A DNA stretch of 64,000 nucleotides, taken from positions 51,616,525 to 51,680,524 of the forward strand of contig CM063510.1 of assembly GCA_032207245.1 (NCBI GenBank). Direction: 5' to 3'. Source of the stretch: Pardosa pseudoannulata. Taxonomy: Eukaryota; Arthropoda; Arachnida; Araneae; Lycosidae. Below, piece by piece: positions 26,860 to 38,569 of the stretch. Positions within the stretch are counted from its first letter, which is position 1; the number at the start of each line of letters is the position of its first letter. The position numbers and the translations under genes are program-made. A model generated the notes under the pieces. It did no database searches and had not been told where the DNA came from. It saw only the letters and a list, made by a program, of their open reading frames with translations.

Positions 26860-28430
26860 AGACAGATTTATTATATTTATTTCCATTAACTAATGTTTTT
26901 TTAGGTATTCTACAACAAGTGTTACTTTTTTTTATTGTATCAATAACTGGGGACTATTAACAGTAATAACGTTTGATAAAGAAGTTGTTCTCAATTCAAT
27001 GGATAATACAAATTAAAGCTACAACATTTGATATCATGATAGGTGTAGGATCGTGTATTTTCTCAATCTACGATTCACTCTATTAAGACAGATTTATTAT
27101 ATTTATTTGGAATTACTAATGTTTTTTTAGGTATTCTACAACAAGTGCCATTTTCTTTTGATTGTATCAATAACTGGGGACTATTAACAGTAATAACGTT
27201 TGATAAAGAAGTTGTTCTCAATTGAATGGATAATATAATTAAAGCTACAACATTTGATATTATGATAGGTGTAGGATCGTGTATTTTCTCAATCTACGAT
27301 TCACTCTATTAAGACAGATTTATTATATTTATTTGGAATTACTAATGTTTTTTTTTTAGGTATTCTACAACAAGTGCCATTTTCTTTTGATTGTATCAAT
27401 AACTGGGGACTATTAACAGTAATAACATTTAATAAAGAAGTTGTTCTCAATTGAATGGATAATATAAATTAAAGCTACAACATTTGATATTATGATAGGT
27501 GTAGGATCGTGTATTTTCTCAATCTACGATTCACTCTATTACGACAGATTTATTATATTTATTTGGAATTACTAATGTTTTTTTAGGTATTCTACAACAA
27601 GTGTCATTTTCTTTTGATTGTATCAATAACTGGGGACTATTAACAGTAATAACGTTTGATAAAGAAGTTGTTCTCATTTCAATGGATAATACTAATTAAA
27701 GCTACAACATTTGATATCATGACAGGTGTAGGATCGTGTATTTCTCAATCTACGATTCACTCTATTAAGACATATTTATTATATTTATTTGGAATTACTA
27801 ATGTTTTTTTTTTAGGTATTCTACAACAAGAGCCATTTTCTTTTGATTGTATCAATAACTGGGGACTATTAACAGTAATAACATTTAATAAAGAAGTTGT
27901 TCTCAATTTAATGGATAATATAAATTAAAGCTACAACATTTGATATCATGATAGGTGTAGGATCATGTATTTTCTCAATCTATGATTCACTCTATTACGA
28001 CAGATTTATTATATTTATTTGGAATTACTAATGTTTTTTTAGGTATTCTACAACAAGTGTCATTTTCTTTTGATTGTATCAATAACTGGGGACTATTAAC
28101 AGTAATAACGTTTGATAAAGAAGTTGTTCTCAATTCAATGGATAATACTAATTAAAGCTACAACATTTGATATCATGATAGGTGTAGGATCGTGTATTTT
28201 CTCAATCTACGATTCACTCTATTACAACAGATTTATTATATTTATTTGGATTAACTAATGTTTTTTTAGGTATTCTACAACAAATATCATTTTCTTTTGA
28301 CTGTATTAATAATTGGGGACTATTAACAGTAATTACGTTTGATAAAGAAATTGTTCTCAATTCAACGGATAATCCTAATTAAAGCTACAACATTTGATAT
28401 CATGATAGGTGTAGAATCGTGTATTTTCTT
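26860..28430. repeat. Satellite, about 228-bp unit, seven copies, inside an Ih intron
   Basis: The marker aactggggactattaacagt is found near 26945, 27172, 27401, 27628, 27856, 28083 and (as aattgggg) 28311, with very regular 227-229-bp spacing. Each unit also has ttaggtattctacaacaa and gctacaacatttgatat. Some units keep a short open frame reading FSFDCINNWGLLTVITF, but other copies break it, so coding is unlikely. Confidence 0.93.
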
Positions 28431-30000
28431 AATCTTTAGTTTGCTATTATACTGGTTTCGGAAGAGGGTTATTTTAAAACCTGCAGAATGCTGCAGTACA
28501 TTTTACTTTTTTCATGTCGTCGAAGAATATTTTATAAAATATACAGAGTATGCATGAGCACTAGGTAAAAAATAGATTGTTTTGTAATGCCACTGATTCA
28601 AGAAATGGTTTCATTCTCTTAAACTAGCTTTGTGTATCTATTCATTTGAAATATAACTCTTTTGTAGTCTAATAGATCCGAGTTAAAAAAAAGAATTGAG
28701 AAAAGCATTAGAGTTTTAAACTCAATCAACATGTCTTAAAAACGAAAATGAAGAATTTAGAATTTCTGTTCGAAAGTTTTGAAAAAACTAATAATGATTT
28801 GGTATTTCTGCTGGGGCAAGACTACTTAAAAACCGAAGCAATCAATAGGTATAAACAGAAAACGAAGTATTCACTATCCAGAATTTCAACAATTAGGGAA
28901 TAGATATAATTTGTTACCATCAGATACAAATCTCAATAACTTAGTTCCCTAATTTCCACGATGTCTTTGACACTTAACGTGTTACGAATCCTTTTGAAAC
29001 ATCCGATATAGAATGACAGGCGGAATGATAACTTTAATAAAGATCCAATTAAATTAGCAAAATACTGGAAATCGCTGTTCTATATTTTAATGGCTCACCA
29101 TGATTACTTTAACAAGCAGATGAATGCATAGCAAAAGTCACTTGAAATGATTGTATAAATGGTTAAGATGTTTCTAATTAAGAAAAAAATGCAAAAGCAC
29201 TGTAGTTTTTTTTAACTATTTACTAAAGAAGAATGCAAAAATGCATAAAAATGAATGCCTTATTACTTACACTCATATAAACTCAGTTTTCGGTCTAGAA
29301 GCGAACTTATAATAAGTTAGAAATATAGGAAGTTGTTAATATTAAAAAAATTACTATATTATTGCAATATAAGAACAAAAACATTTAAAAGCATTTTATG
29401 CAGAAGAATATTAGTTCTATTTACTTGCATGAGTTCTGGTAAGTTATCAATTTTTATGTATTCAAACTAACAAAACTGAAATTTTAGTAATAAATATAAT
29501 GAGACAGTAATGAATACATTTAGATTGTACATCTTAGTAACATTTACAAAGAAATTCTCTAAGAAAGTTTCATAAAAGAAATAGTATTTGTTGTCAGGTC
29601 AGTTTGCCAAATTAAATGCAATATTTACTTCCTAGAAAATATATGCCATAGTTTTAAAACTATCTGATTAAAAAACTAGAAATGTTTACTTAATACTAAT
29701 TTACATACTTGGATTTTATGAATATCGTAGCCAGTTCTTTTTAATAATGCACAAGAAACTGTACTAAGTAATTCTTAATATCTCAACGAAAGTTTCGTAA
29801 AATACATATTATTGCTAAGTAAGTTAAAATTGCAACAAAAGAGTTGTTTTGACATTACATAAGAGTAAACATTAATCCCTGATAGATTCATACATTGTAG
29901 AATTACGAGGATATAAAAAATCAGTTTTTACTTAACTCCTCAGAATAACAACAACAACGACAAAAAATTCTGAAATAATAGAATATATTCTTTCAAAGAA
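28431..30000. other. Intron sequence without recognised features
   Basis: AT-rich; no element ends, RNA or open frame supported. Confidence 0.5.
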
Positions 30001-30014
30001 GTGAAATTATTCGT

Positions 30015-30043
30015 ACACACATGCACACACACACACATATATG
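30015..30043. repeat. AC-rich microsatellite
   Basis: Alternating AC run with one interruption, ending in a short AT run. Confidence 0.85.
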
Positions 30044-30093
30044 TAATACTAAAATCCCTTATTTACATATTTTAATATTAATTTAATAACTTC

Positions 30094-30411
30094 TGTTCAA
30101 AAAGTACGTTCAGGGTTTGTGAGGTAATTCTGATTTTTCCCTCCAGACGCGCTATTGGCTTAATCTAGCCTCTGTCTGTACTACTTTAGCCAATAGTTAG
30201 CGCGTTCTCTTTAAACATGGGTATTTTTTATCACGTGATCAATTGTGCTTAAGGATTATACGTAGTCTTTTTACCTGAGAAATCCCTACTTGAAAAGTGT
30301 GTGTGCAGTAGCACATTGTCTATGTGCACGATGTTGTAAAAGTGCTTGCCTGTTGTATGGATTTCATGTTTCTTACCAGAAATAAACTGTGTTGTGTTTT
30401 TGAATGAGTCT
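30094..30411 (+). mobile_element. LTR-like element (possible solo LTR)
   Basis: Bounded by TGTTCAAAAAGTACG and CCCCTATTACA, with an AATAAA near 30381 just before the 3' end. It is markedly GC-richer than the flanks. Structure fits a solo LTR in the plus orientation, antisense to Ih. No target duplication was seen. Confidence 0.45.
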
Positions 30412-30421
30412 CGCCCCTATT

Positions 30422-30445
30422 ACATTATATATATATATATATATA

Positions 30446-30503
<58 letters not shown>
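30422..30503. repeat. Compound (AT)n(CT)n(AT)n microsatellite
   Basis: Alternating AT, then CT, then AT blocks; can form cruciform or slipped structures. Confidence 0.95.
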
Positions 30504-30504
<1 letters not shown>

Positions 30505-31167
30505 CTGCAATAATTAACCTTTTACAATCTTATTAAAGTTTTCTACTGAGCATATACACATAAAATGGAGAATGCGTAGATTTACTGAATATGTGTAATA
30601 ATATTTGGTAGGCAATTTCAGTTCCGAGTCATTGCTGCTTCAATTTATATTAATCTTGTTTTCTTACGCATTTACAATGACTTATTTAACTTATAAGAGT
30701 TTTGACTAAAATGTCAATTTAATCCCAAGAAATCGAGATAAAACTTCACTTTTTCAAGATGGTCAAACACACAGTACAATGACGTTACTTACAGAAAAAA
30801 AATTATGTCTAGCAACTTCTGGTCTTCTTACTTCATGACAGTTTTGAAAAGATAAGCTGACGGGACGCTTAACATCCGAGAATAACTCTTAAACAAATCA
30901 TCCCGTATGACATGTTTGCGTGAAAAAATAAAACTATAATTACCTGAAAAAAAAACCTAGAGCTCTTTTTTGCGCTTATATTGAGGCTGATAATCTAAAT
31001 TTCGTAATTAAGATAAAGAATTTTATGCAAGAAGTAGCAAAATCTGGTATCATAATACGTAATTAGTACTCTTATTCTTAATATTTTTCTTTTATAAAGC
31101 AAAATTGAGAGTGAAAAATAAGAACATTTTGACTTTATATGCTAGTGAAAAATATCTAAAAAGATTG
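30504..31167. other. Intron sequence without recognised features
   Basis: Nothing recognised. Confidence 0.5.
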
Positions 31168-31171
31168 TTAA

Positions 31172-31398
31172 CCCTTAATTTGGCTAAGTCTGGCAGCTAC
31201 ACTGGACATGTATATTTATAACTACTATATAACATAATTGTCAGTGTTCGCCACAGCGGACATTAATTATCTCAAAAATGGAAAATGATATAATTTTTTT
31301 GTTTATTTTACAGAGATCCTAATGTCTATACAGACATGAGAAAATAACAGAAATTAAAATTATAAAATTTTTGAAAAAACATCTTGTCAAATTAAGGG
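31172..31398. mobile_element. TTAA-flanked MITE, 227 bp
   Basis: TTAA at 31168-31171 and 31399-31402. Inverted ends are CCCTTAATTTGGC and GTCAAATTAAGGG. This is piggyBac-like in both target and CCC start. Non-coding. A truncated relative is at 24813. Confidence 0.8.
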
Positions 31399-31402
31399 TT
31401 AA

Positions 31403-32139
31403 CATTTGATGAAGAAAAGTTATTTTTTGTTGTTCTACAGAAAATAAAAATTAATATGAACTGAAAATTACATTTAAAACTTGTACTAAGGAAACTGATT
31501 GAAGTTATTAGATTTTCAAAGTTACTACATTAAAAACTGATCATTACTTCTTATACTAGTCTTATACTCCTCAGTACTAGTATACGCTAGTTCGTGTTTC
31601 TTTAATAATATGGATATTTGCTGCAGATGTTAAGATTTTCCCATAAATTGGTTATAACTCTAGATTTTAATAATGTTAGCCTAACATCGACAGAAAATCA
31701 ATGTAGTAATGTGTGCAAACAAACCCTTAGATTGTTTGAAAAAATAAACATTTATTTGTAATTAATATTTATTTGCCTTTTATTACGTAGAATTATCCTT
31801 ACTGTATTTGTTGAGATATACAATGTACGATTGGTAGACAGATTGGTAAAACATACGAGAATGTTCTAGACTGCTTGAGCTTAATTACACAAGCAAAACT
31901 ATAAAACTTGTATCAGTATACAATGCCGAGTATTTTACTGTAAAATTTTTAGCTCATGAATCTCTATGCATTGTATTCCTGGGGGGGGGGAGGAGGCTGC
32001 ATAAATCTAAGTGACCTAGGATAAAAAATTCTTTTGATTTACGCACTTCTAAGATACAAGTAACAAAATAATTTATGGGTATGAATCACCGGAGAGCAAA
32101 GCTTCTGTTTGTGAACCAGCTTTCGTAAAACAAAAAATT
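31403..32139. other. Intron sequence without recognised features
   Basis: Contains a run of ten G at about 31981-31990. Otherwise AT-rich with nothing recognised. Confidence 0.5.
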
Positions 32140-32143
32140 TTAA

Positions 32144-33085
32144 GGTATCCGTCTACGTTCGGAGAACTTTTTTCTTTAAACGTAGAAACTAGTTCATGTT
32201 TTTACATATTTTAGATTTATTTTTTATATTATCATAGAGCTTATTGTACTTAAAAAAATTATTCATGGAGAAGTTTAAAAAAAATTCTAATAAATGAAGA
32301 AAATTTAGTACAAAAATCGGGTTTTTCAAAAGGTCTAATTTTTTAATAAATTAAATTATTTCAATATTTTTTGATGCAATACATTTCTTATACACTGGAC
32401 TAGTGAATCACCTAAAATCTTTGCTTAATTTACATTTGAAAAAACTTTTGGTCCTTCAAAATCATATACATTGGATTTTTAAAGAATTTTCATTACCTTT
32501 ATATCTAACTATGAGTGTAATATCATTAAAAATTATCCAAATGTATAGCTTTTAGGTCATGTACTAGTAAATACTATCAAAAGCATTCCTGATAATTTTC
32601 AACAAAATATTTTAAGAACTTTTTGAGAAATCACATTTCAAGTTTCAACATTTTATTAAAAATACCGTTCTGAAAAAAACGCATTTGAAGTTTATGTAAG
32701 CAACTTTAACTATTAAAATATTAAAATACATGTTGAAAATTCTCCACAATTTCTTGCTTCAAAACTTTCTAATTGCCAAGTTGCTAATTATTAAAAATAC
32801 TAGAAAAATGTTTAAACTAATCTGCATGAAAATTAAAAAAGTTTTGCCCAAAAATGCTCTTTAAAAGGCTTTAAATTCACAACTTCCGGTTCCGAAGTCG
32901 CTACTTCCGTTTTGTTTTGACAGCTGTCACTCATGTTTAAACAGCTGTAACTTTTCTTTAAAATGCCGTAAAGACAAAACAAAAGCATATTTAGAAGCCT
33001 AAAAGTTGAAATTTTACAATAGAGAAATAATAAAAAAAATTATGATTTTTGGCAAAAATTGACGTTTTCAACGTAGACAGGTACC
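32144..33085. mobile_element. TTAA-flanked 942-bp element, copy 1
   Basis: Starts GGTATCCGTCTACGTT after a TTAA (32140-32143). Ends AACGTAGACAGGTACC followed by TAAA, apparently a mutated TTAA. The full length is shared with an inverted copy at 55766-56702. No transposase frame, so non-autonomous. It contains the palindrome TGACAGCTGTCA at 32918-32929, preserved in the other copy. Superfamily is a TTAA-targeting one (piggyBac or Kolobok), unresolved. Confidence 0.85.
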
Positions 33086-33206
33086 TAAAATTATACTTTT
33101 TTTCATGAAATTGTTTCTGAATCATTTTAAGAGTTTTTCAAAGGAAGTGAAAATACATAAGTTTTAATTAAAAAATAAAAACACTGAAAAACCATAGAGT
33201 CCATAC

Positions 33207-33353
33207 TTCTCTGAGTCTTTCGGATAACTCGCCAAGGATCATCTCCTCGTCGAAGAACTTCCCTTGGTACCTATGTTCGAAATAGTCCGTAATTCGAGTC
33301 CGTAGATCTCGATGCAATTTTCTGTAAGCCATGTATTCTTCTACTTGTTTTAA
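33207..33353 (-). CDS. Ih: HCN (Ih) channel, C-linker exon
   Basis: Internal exon of 49 codons, both boundaries phase 0, too short to stand out as an open frame. It encodes the C-linker helices joining S6 to the cyclic-nucleotide-binding domain: [13 protein letters not shown], then [18 protein letters not shown], then [11 protein letters not shown]. In HCN channels this segment forms the tetrameric gating ring that transmits cAMP binding to the gate. Acceptor ttattag ends at 33354; donor gtatgg starts at 33206. Joined to the upstream exon it reads REK-LKQV, matching the family. The intron to the next exon is about 6.6 kb and repeat-filled, with a 942-bp transposon only about 120 bp downstream of this donor. 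Confidence 0.96.
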
Positions 33354-35113
33354 CTAATAAGAAAAATGAACATTTACATTTCCATAAAAAGTTAGACAGT
33401 TTGCAAACATGACTGAAATTTTACTTGTATCATTAAAAACTAAATCTATTTAAGTTTCTCGAGAAAAAAAGTCTATCCACAAATGGCGTATAAAAATATA
33501 TAGTAAAAACACGAAAGAACCTTCAAGATATAAAACAAACTTTCAAACTAGTTCTATCTACTGAAAGTAATTTTTGTATTTCAACATTGCAGTTTATACC
33601 ATAAAGTAAGAAAGTTTAGCAACTAGAGGAGAATTATTAGTTGAGGTAGACTCCATTGGCTACTAATATGAGTTCATTGGCTACTAATATGAGTTAAGGG
33701 TATAAGAGGTACTTTAGTGACATTTCTCAAGAAAAACCAAACTCTATTCTACAGATGCTTTATAAAGGATTACCCTCTCATTAATGCCTTATAAGTTTTT
33801 TTAGAGATCAGTTGGTGGGTGTTTTAGATCATTGTGAGGATCGCCGAGCCGTTGTATAAATTCACATCCAAACAGTAGATTTATCTTTTCAACATTAAGG
33901 TTTATTTTAAGACAGCACAAACTACTACCGGACAATTATATATACAAATATTACAATATTTACAGTAACCAATTATATCAACTCAAGTATCTCTAAGAGC
34001 ATCGCTTACACGTCCGGAGTCTACAATCACCTCCGACGTTCTCCCTATCTACTTACTTTCTTCCTAGGTGGCGCTCTCTGGCCGTTCACTATTAATCGCC
34101 TGTCCCTACAATCATCATACTCAGCTTTGTGAGGAGTTACATCCTCACAAATAGTGTGAAAGCTATTTTAGAGACAGTTTAACGAAGTTTTAATCCTTTG
34201 GAAGTGCAACCTGAACTCTCTTTTTGAGGATTAAATAAGTGATCAAATATGAAGACTACCAGATCCACTAAAGTGGAGTCTATAGATTTGACAAACGTCT
34301 AGGGCCTCACAAGCAACTTTTGCTCATGGGCTATTGAGCACTCTAACACGGGTCATATACTAACATAGACTAACACAGAGCTACATAAACGCATTATAGA
34401 AAAGCAATTATGATTGGTTTTGTTTTTAATAGCTTAATTTATAAAATAAAAGAAGTCAATAAAAACGTATAAAAGCACCTCTACGCCAATTGTTTTTCAA
34501 ATAATTAAAAAAAAAGTCACCAAAAGAGCAATGAAAATAGCTATCTGGTAACCATGCTTTAGTTCCGATGGTCTGACACCGGGGGCGCCACTTTCTATGT
34601 TAGTCCCATGTTACAGAAGTGTATCGCTCTGGCCTATGGGAGTGAGCTGTCTGAATGTAGTCTTTGCTTTTACTCTTCGAATATTCCCTCCCCGAAGCAT
34701 TGTAATGCGCGCCAAACATATCATTTTATGTTCGCTTAAGCTCTCGGTTGTGCGATCTATAATGTCTAGTGAAGTAAACGAAAAAGGCCCTTTTCAGGGT
34801 CAGGACAGATTAATAAAAAGTCTGTTATCGTTACTAACAAAATTGTCATTCATGTTTATAAAATCTAATTTTATCGTTAAAAAATAAAATTCTTAAAGAT
34901 AAGCATTTATATACTTTTAACAGCATGGAAAAACAATAAGTTTATGAGCCCTTTATAAAAATACGAGGGAAGTTTACTCAGGATGTCAACAAATGACGAG
35001 TTGCTCTTTACGTATAGACAGTATCTGAGCAAAAGTTGCCAGTGAGGCCCTAGACGCTTGTATAGATTCGTAACAAGTGAAGTAAGCGAGAAAGAAAATG
35101 GGATAGATCTCAC
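33354..35113 (-). other. Ih intron (pore exon to C-linker exon)
   Basis: Intron of 1760 bp. It holds an LTR-like element at 33833-34153 and a perfect tandem duplication of 22 bp near 33650-33695. A 96-codon open frame at 34597-34887 has no recognisable domain and lies on the strand opposite to the gene, so I treat it as chance. Confidence 0.9.
33833..34153 (-). mobile_element. LTR-like element (possible solo LTR)
   Basis: On the minus strand it runs from TGTGAGGATGTAACTCC to GGCGATCCTCACA, so the outermost bases form the inverted pair TGTGAGGAT/ATCCTCACA. An AAAATAAACC polyadenylation-like signal lies in the last quarter and a TATATATAAT stretch upstream. A local hairpin TTGTGAGGA-GTTACA-TCCTCACAA lies at one end. 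No clear target duplication. Confidence 0.5.
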
Positions 35114-35332
35114 CTTTTCTCTATACTGTCTGCGCGAGGAATCGAGTGATTGGATGAGGTTGGTGGTGTGACCTAAGAAGAGGGCGTAACATGTGGCACC
35201 GGATATCATGCTGAGTAGTGTGAGCCACATATCTGTGAGGCTTTGTGGAGGAAAGCGTCCGTAGCCGATGCACAGCATGTGCGACATCGCCTTGAACAAT
35301 GCCCATGAGTACTGGTTGAACCAGTGGGCCGT
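35114..35332 (-). CDS. Ih: HCN (Ih) channel, pore and S6 exon
   Basis: Internal exon of 219 nt (73 codons) of a hyperpolarization-activated, cyclic-nucleotide-gated cation channel of the plasma membrane. It carries the pore helix and selectivity filter, seen as LCIGYGRFPPQSLTDMW. CIGYG is the HCN-specific filter, distinct from the GYGD of K+ channels. S6 follows (LLSMISGATCYALFLGH), and then the conserved LIQSLDSSRRQYREK entering the C-linker. The acceptor is a pyrimidine-rich tract ending ttgcag at 35333; the donor is gtgaga from 35113. Both boundaries are phase 0. The preceding S5 exon and the voltage sensor were not found within reach. Family assignment is very secure; the arthropod-type sequence (for example GYGRFPPQSLTD) argues for the fly/insect Ih orthologue group. 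Confidence 0.97.
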
Positions 35333-35340
35333 CTGCAAAG

Positions 35341-36074
35341 AAAAAACAGTTTTTTACACCTTTCAGAGTATGTTCTCACATGTTCATATTCATGACAGTT
35401 TTTTAAAGGAAAAGAGTTGAAGTAATTACACAGTATATGCGAACTTAATATTTGTTCTAGATTGTTAGATATGCAAATTCAAATATATCAGCACTTCGGA
35501 ACCTATGACTTGAAGTTGAACAACTGCGAGACTGTCTGGCTGCTGAACTACTGGATGTAGTATTAAAGACGGGCGAAAGCTAAATCTCTGACTGGCTTTT
35601 TGGTTTTTTTCGTTTCGCCTCTCCCCTGGCTTGCAGGAAGTTCCGGCGAAATTGTTATCTCTTCCTTGTCGATAGTTAAATATGAATTTGTTGAGCTAAA
35701 TACCTCTGTGCATGTATAAGGTACTGTGAATTATTCTTTAGGTTTTATTATGTTGTGTAAAGAGCCTCATCTGTGAAATTCTTCCTTATTTATTTATTGT
35801 TTACGTATATCATTTTAATTTTGCACCTACTTATGTTTTAGTTAAATAAATATGTTGTTTACTTTAGAACTAATGTATTATCTTTTGCCATACATGATGA
35901 TATGTTGTTTTTAAATAGTTAATGGACTATGACTGCACTGCACAACCTACTCATGGGCTGTTGTAAAATATTACAGCCCAACATAGATAACTGTAGATGG
36001 AAAGAGATTGCAAGTAAATGAAAACGACTGAATGCAGAAAATTAATGCAGAAGCCGAGTTGACTCTCCTTGATA
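35341..36074. other. Sequence upstream of the pore exon
   Basis: Presumed Ih intron if the S5 exon lies at higher coordinates. The segment 35500-35650 is somewhat GC-richer. No exon recognised. Confidence 0.45.
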
Positions 36075-36082
36075 ATGTAGAC

Positions 36083-37238
36083 CAGGGCTGTCCAACTGGC
36101 GGCCCGCGGGCCGCATACAGCCCGTCAACACATATTGTGCGGCCCGCCAACTTCTTATTTAGCATTTTTTTAGAAATTTTATGGTATCAAGAAGCATCCG
36201 AGTCTACCATTCTTGGTCAGGACATATACAGGTCAAGGTCAAGCAGTCCTACCCTACACTCTGGTGTTCAAGCAAATTCCTATAAATAATTTCGGAAACT
36301 GCCACAAGAGATTTTTCGAGTTGAGAAAAGAAATCCCTTTTTTCCTTCTTCAGAAAACCTTGAACAAGAACTTTTAAGCATGGATTTTTCACGTCACCTA
36401 TCGTTTCTAACTGATATTACTGGCCACCTCAACGATGTGAACTTAAAACTACAAGAAGGAGGCCAACTGGTGTCTATCCTAATGGCACACATCAGTGGGT
36501 TTAGAAGCAAGCTGAAAATTTTCCATGAAACTTTGGGAAAAAAATAACTTATCTCACTTCGCCAGCTGCAGTCGTTTGGCGTCAGAGTGTGAAGAAGTGC
36601 TGGATTTTTCTGAATTTTGCCCTGAGTTGCAGACTATTTTTGATGAATTAAACAAGATCTTTTCAGATTTTGAGAGCATCAAGTATGACGTGGCTCTATT
36701 TAGTAACCCAGTCACAGCAAGTATTGAAGAACAACCAGCCAACCTACAATTAGTGCTCTGTGATCTCCAGGCTGACCCGTTTTTTCAAACAAGAACCGAA
36801 ATGGGGCCAGAGTTCTTCAAGTTGCTTCCAACTGAACGGTTTCCAAATCTCCGTGACTTAGGACTGAAAATAACTTTCATGTTTGGGAGCACATATTTGT
36901 GCGAAAGTGCTTTTTCGGCGATGAAGTTTATGAAGGTATTATTTGGAGCTCTCTCTCCGACAGTTCATTGTTAGACCTTCTTCGGCTGGCAACGAAAAAC
37001 ATCGATGTTGACATCCTTGTCCTTGTACAGAAGGCTGATCGGCCTCAGTTTTCCCATTAAAATGAAGCAAATTGTTTTATAATCCTTCTGTTCCATTGTT
37101 TTATAATTTATAATTCAATTATTAATTGTTATTGTATAAGAGGTAAGAGGTTATTGTTCAACTTTTCAAACTGCGGCCCGCCAGGTCATCAGTGATCATA
37201 ATTCTGACCCGTGGGCCCTTTGCAGTTGGACAGTTCTA
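36083..37238 (+). mobile_element. hAT transposon with deleted, broken transposase
   Basis: Begins CAGGGCTGTCCAACTGGC and ends CAGTTGGACAGTTCTA, a terminus with a few transitions from the expected CAGCCCTG. It is flanked by identical 8-bp duplications ATGTAGAC at 36075-36082 and 37239-37246. The GC-rich subterminal ggcggcccgcgggccgc is typical of this hAT group. Length is 1156 bp, too short for a full hAT, so most of the 5' coding part is deleted. Confidence 0.92.
36290..37060 (+). pseudogene. hAT transposase C-terminal remnant (GTF2IRD2/ZBED-like group)
   Basis: Three frame segments continue one another: SSENLEQELLSMDFSRHLSF near the start; then a 149-codon frame at 36525-36974 containing LVLCDLQADPFFQTRTEMG, LLPTERFPNLRDLGLK and TYLCESAFSAMKFMK; then SSLSDSSLLDLLRLATKNID ending at a stop at 37058-37060. 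YLCESAFS...MK is the conserved hAT C-terminal dimerisation region. A shift in the A-run near 36537-36545 and another near 36930-36945 break the frame. BED zinc finger and N-terminal catalytic parts are absent, so it is non-functional. Known relatives are domesticated or annotated as GTF2I-repeat-domain or ZBED proteins. Confidence 0.9.
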
Positions 37239-37450
37239 ATGTAGACAATTCGTAGCTGTTTTCATTCCTTCTTTTTCACTCGTTCTGAATTAATTGCGTT
37301 GATTTTATATTTACTGCTAAATTATTGATGGTATATTTGAATTTCTGTTCCAATTATTAATATTTGATTCGCTTGAAAAAAAGATCAAATGAATATAAAA
37401 AGGTATCTATGAAAGAATAAAATAGCAACTGAGAAAACAACATGTATAAT

Positions 37451-38370
37451 CAGAGCCCGATTTATACTCATGGGGGCCCCGGGCCAAAGTCTCATATGGT
37501 GGCCCCCATATATTTTACCTTTCTCGAACTCGAGAGTGATTTTAATTTATAAGCTGCTATATCAGTTTAAATACTCCTGACAGGTATACATAACCTAAAC
37601 ATTTTGTGTATCTAATCAAATGAAATAAGTTTATTTTTTTAGTTTTAGAATTCCGCTAAACTAACTTCAAACATATCACAGATGTCTGCACAATCTAAGT
37701 GCAGTATCTGACTTTAACGATAAAATTGTGATATTCTTGAATCAAACTCAGAGTACCTGTAACAATCTTTAAAGGCAAAAGTACTGGTTTAAATTAATAA
37801 AAATTACCATTTTAAGTAAACTATTATGTGTGACTTTGTTTTACAAAATTCCCAAAATGAAATACTTTTATTCTTAAATTACCAATTTAAAAAAAATAGA
37901 TATCAGATGCTTTTGGATAAATATATTTTCTCTGATTTGTTAACCACTTCAAGAGGAAAAAAAGTAGTTAAGATTTTTTCCCTCTCAGAAGAGAGGAATT
38001 TGTAAATTGGTGTCACTGATATGGTTGGTATTTCAATCTTTTGAATAATATACGCGTTTAAAATGTTAACATTGATTCAAAGTGTTTTAAACATATAAAA
38101 GCTTACTATTGGCTTAAAATTATGGAAAAAAATTATTTACTGACTTTTGAAGCCCACCAATAACTCACCAACACACACACTCCAGTTTTGTCATTAACAA
38201 AAGAAAACTCAAGTTTATCAGCAGTATGCGGTATTTACAAGTATGCCGGAAATCATGAACAAATTCTGAGATGTACCAAAAATTAATACGCATTTTTTTA
38301 AAATTTGGGGCCCTTTTAGAGTGGATGACCCGGGCCAGACCCCTAATGTCCCGCCGTAAATCAGGCCCTG
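37451..38370. mobile_element. Non-autonomous hAT element, 920 bp
   Basis: Termini CAGAGCCCGATTTATA and TAAATCAGGCCCTG are inverted repeats. Exact 8-bp duplications TGTATAAT lie at 37443-37450 and 38371-38378. GC-rich subterminal blocks (gggggccccgggcc and cccgggccagacccc) frame an AT-rich, non-coding interior. Confidence 0.93.
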
Positions 38371-38569
38371 TGTATAATTTTAAATAAATTAATAAATGAT
38401 ATTGAATTTTATGTTTAATCTTGAATTAAACATTATCTTTTTGTATGTTTTACCAAATACTTGTAATAACTATTCCAACGAATTTCAAGAAATATGAACA
38501 ACGAAAAACGATATAAGGTTGCAGATTATTGTACACATTTCATGTAAATTTAATTAAAGTATGGAATAT

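Larger units (their letters stand above)
26604..33206 (-). other. Ih intron (C-linker to CNBD exon)
   Basis: Intron of 6603 bp. It contains a seven-unit 228-bp tandem array, an LTR-like element, AC, AT and CT microsatellites, a TTAA-flanked MITE and a 942-bp TTAA-flanked transposon, each listed separately. The stretches 28430-30000 and 30510-31160 are AT-rich with no feature I can support. Confidence 0.9.

Noticed and set aside
27656..28557. Small genes in the 228-bp repeat
   Set aside because: The frames are by-products of the tandem array and are broken in other units.
31972..31992. G-quadruplex regulatory element at the G run
   Set aside because: A single uninterrupted G run without multiple G tracts; not enough to call a quadruplex.
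34597..34887. 96-codon plus-strand gene inside the Ih intron
   Set aside because: No motif, no splice context, and ordinary length for a chance frame; antisense to the host gene.
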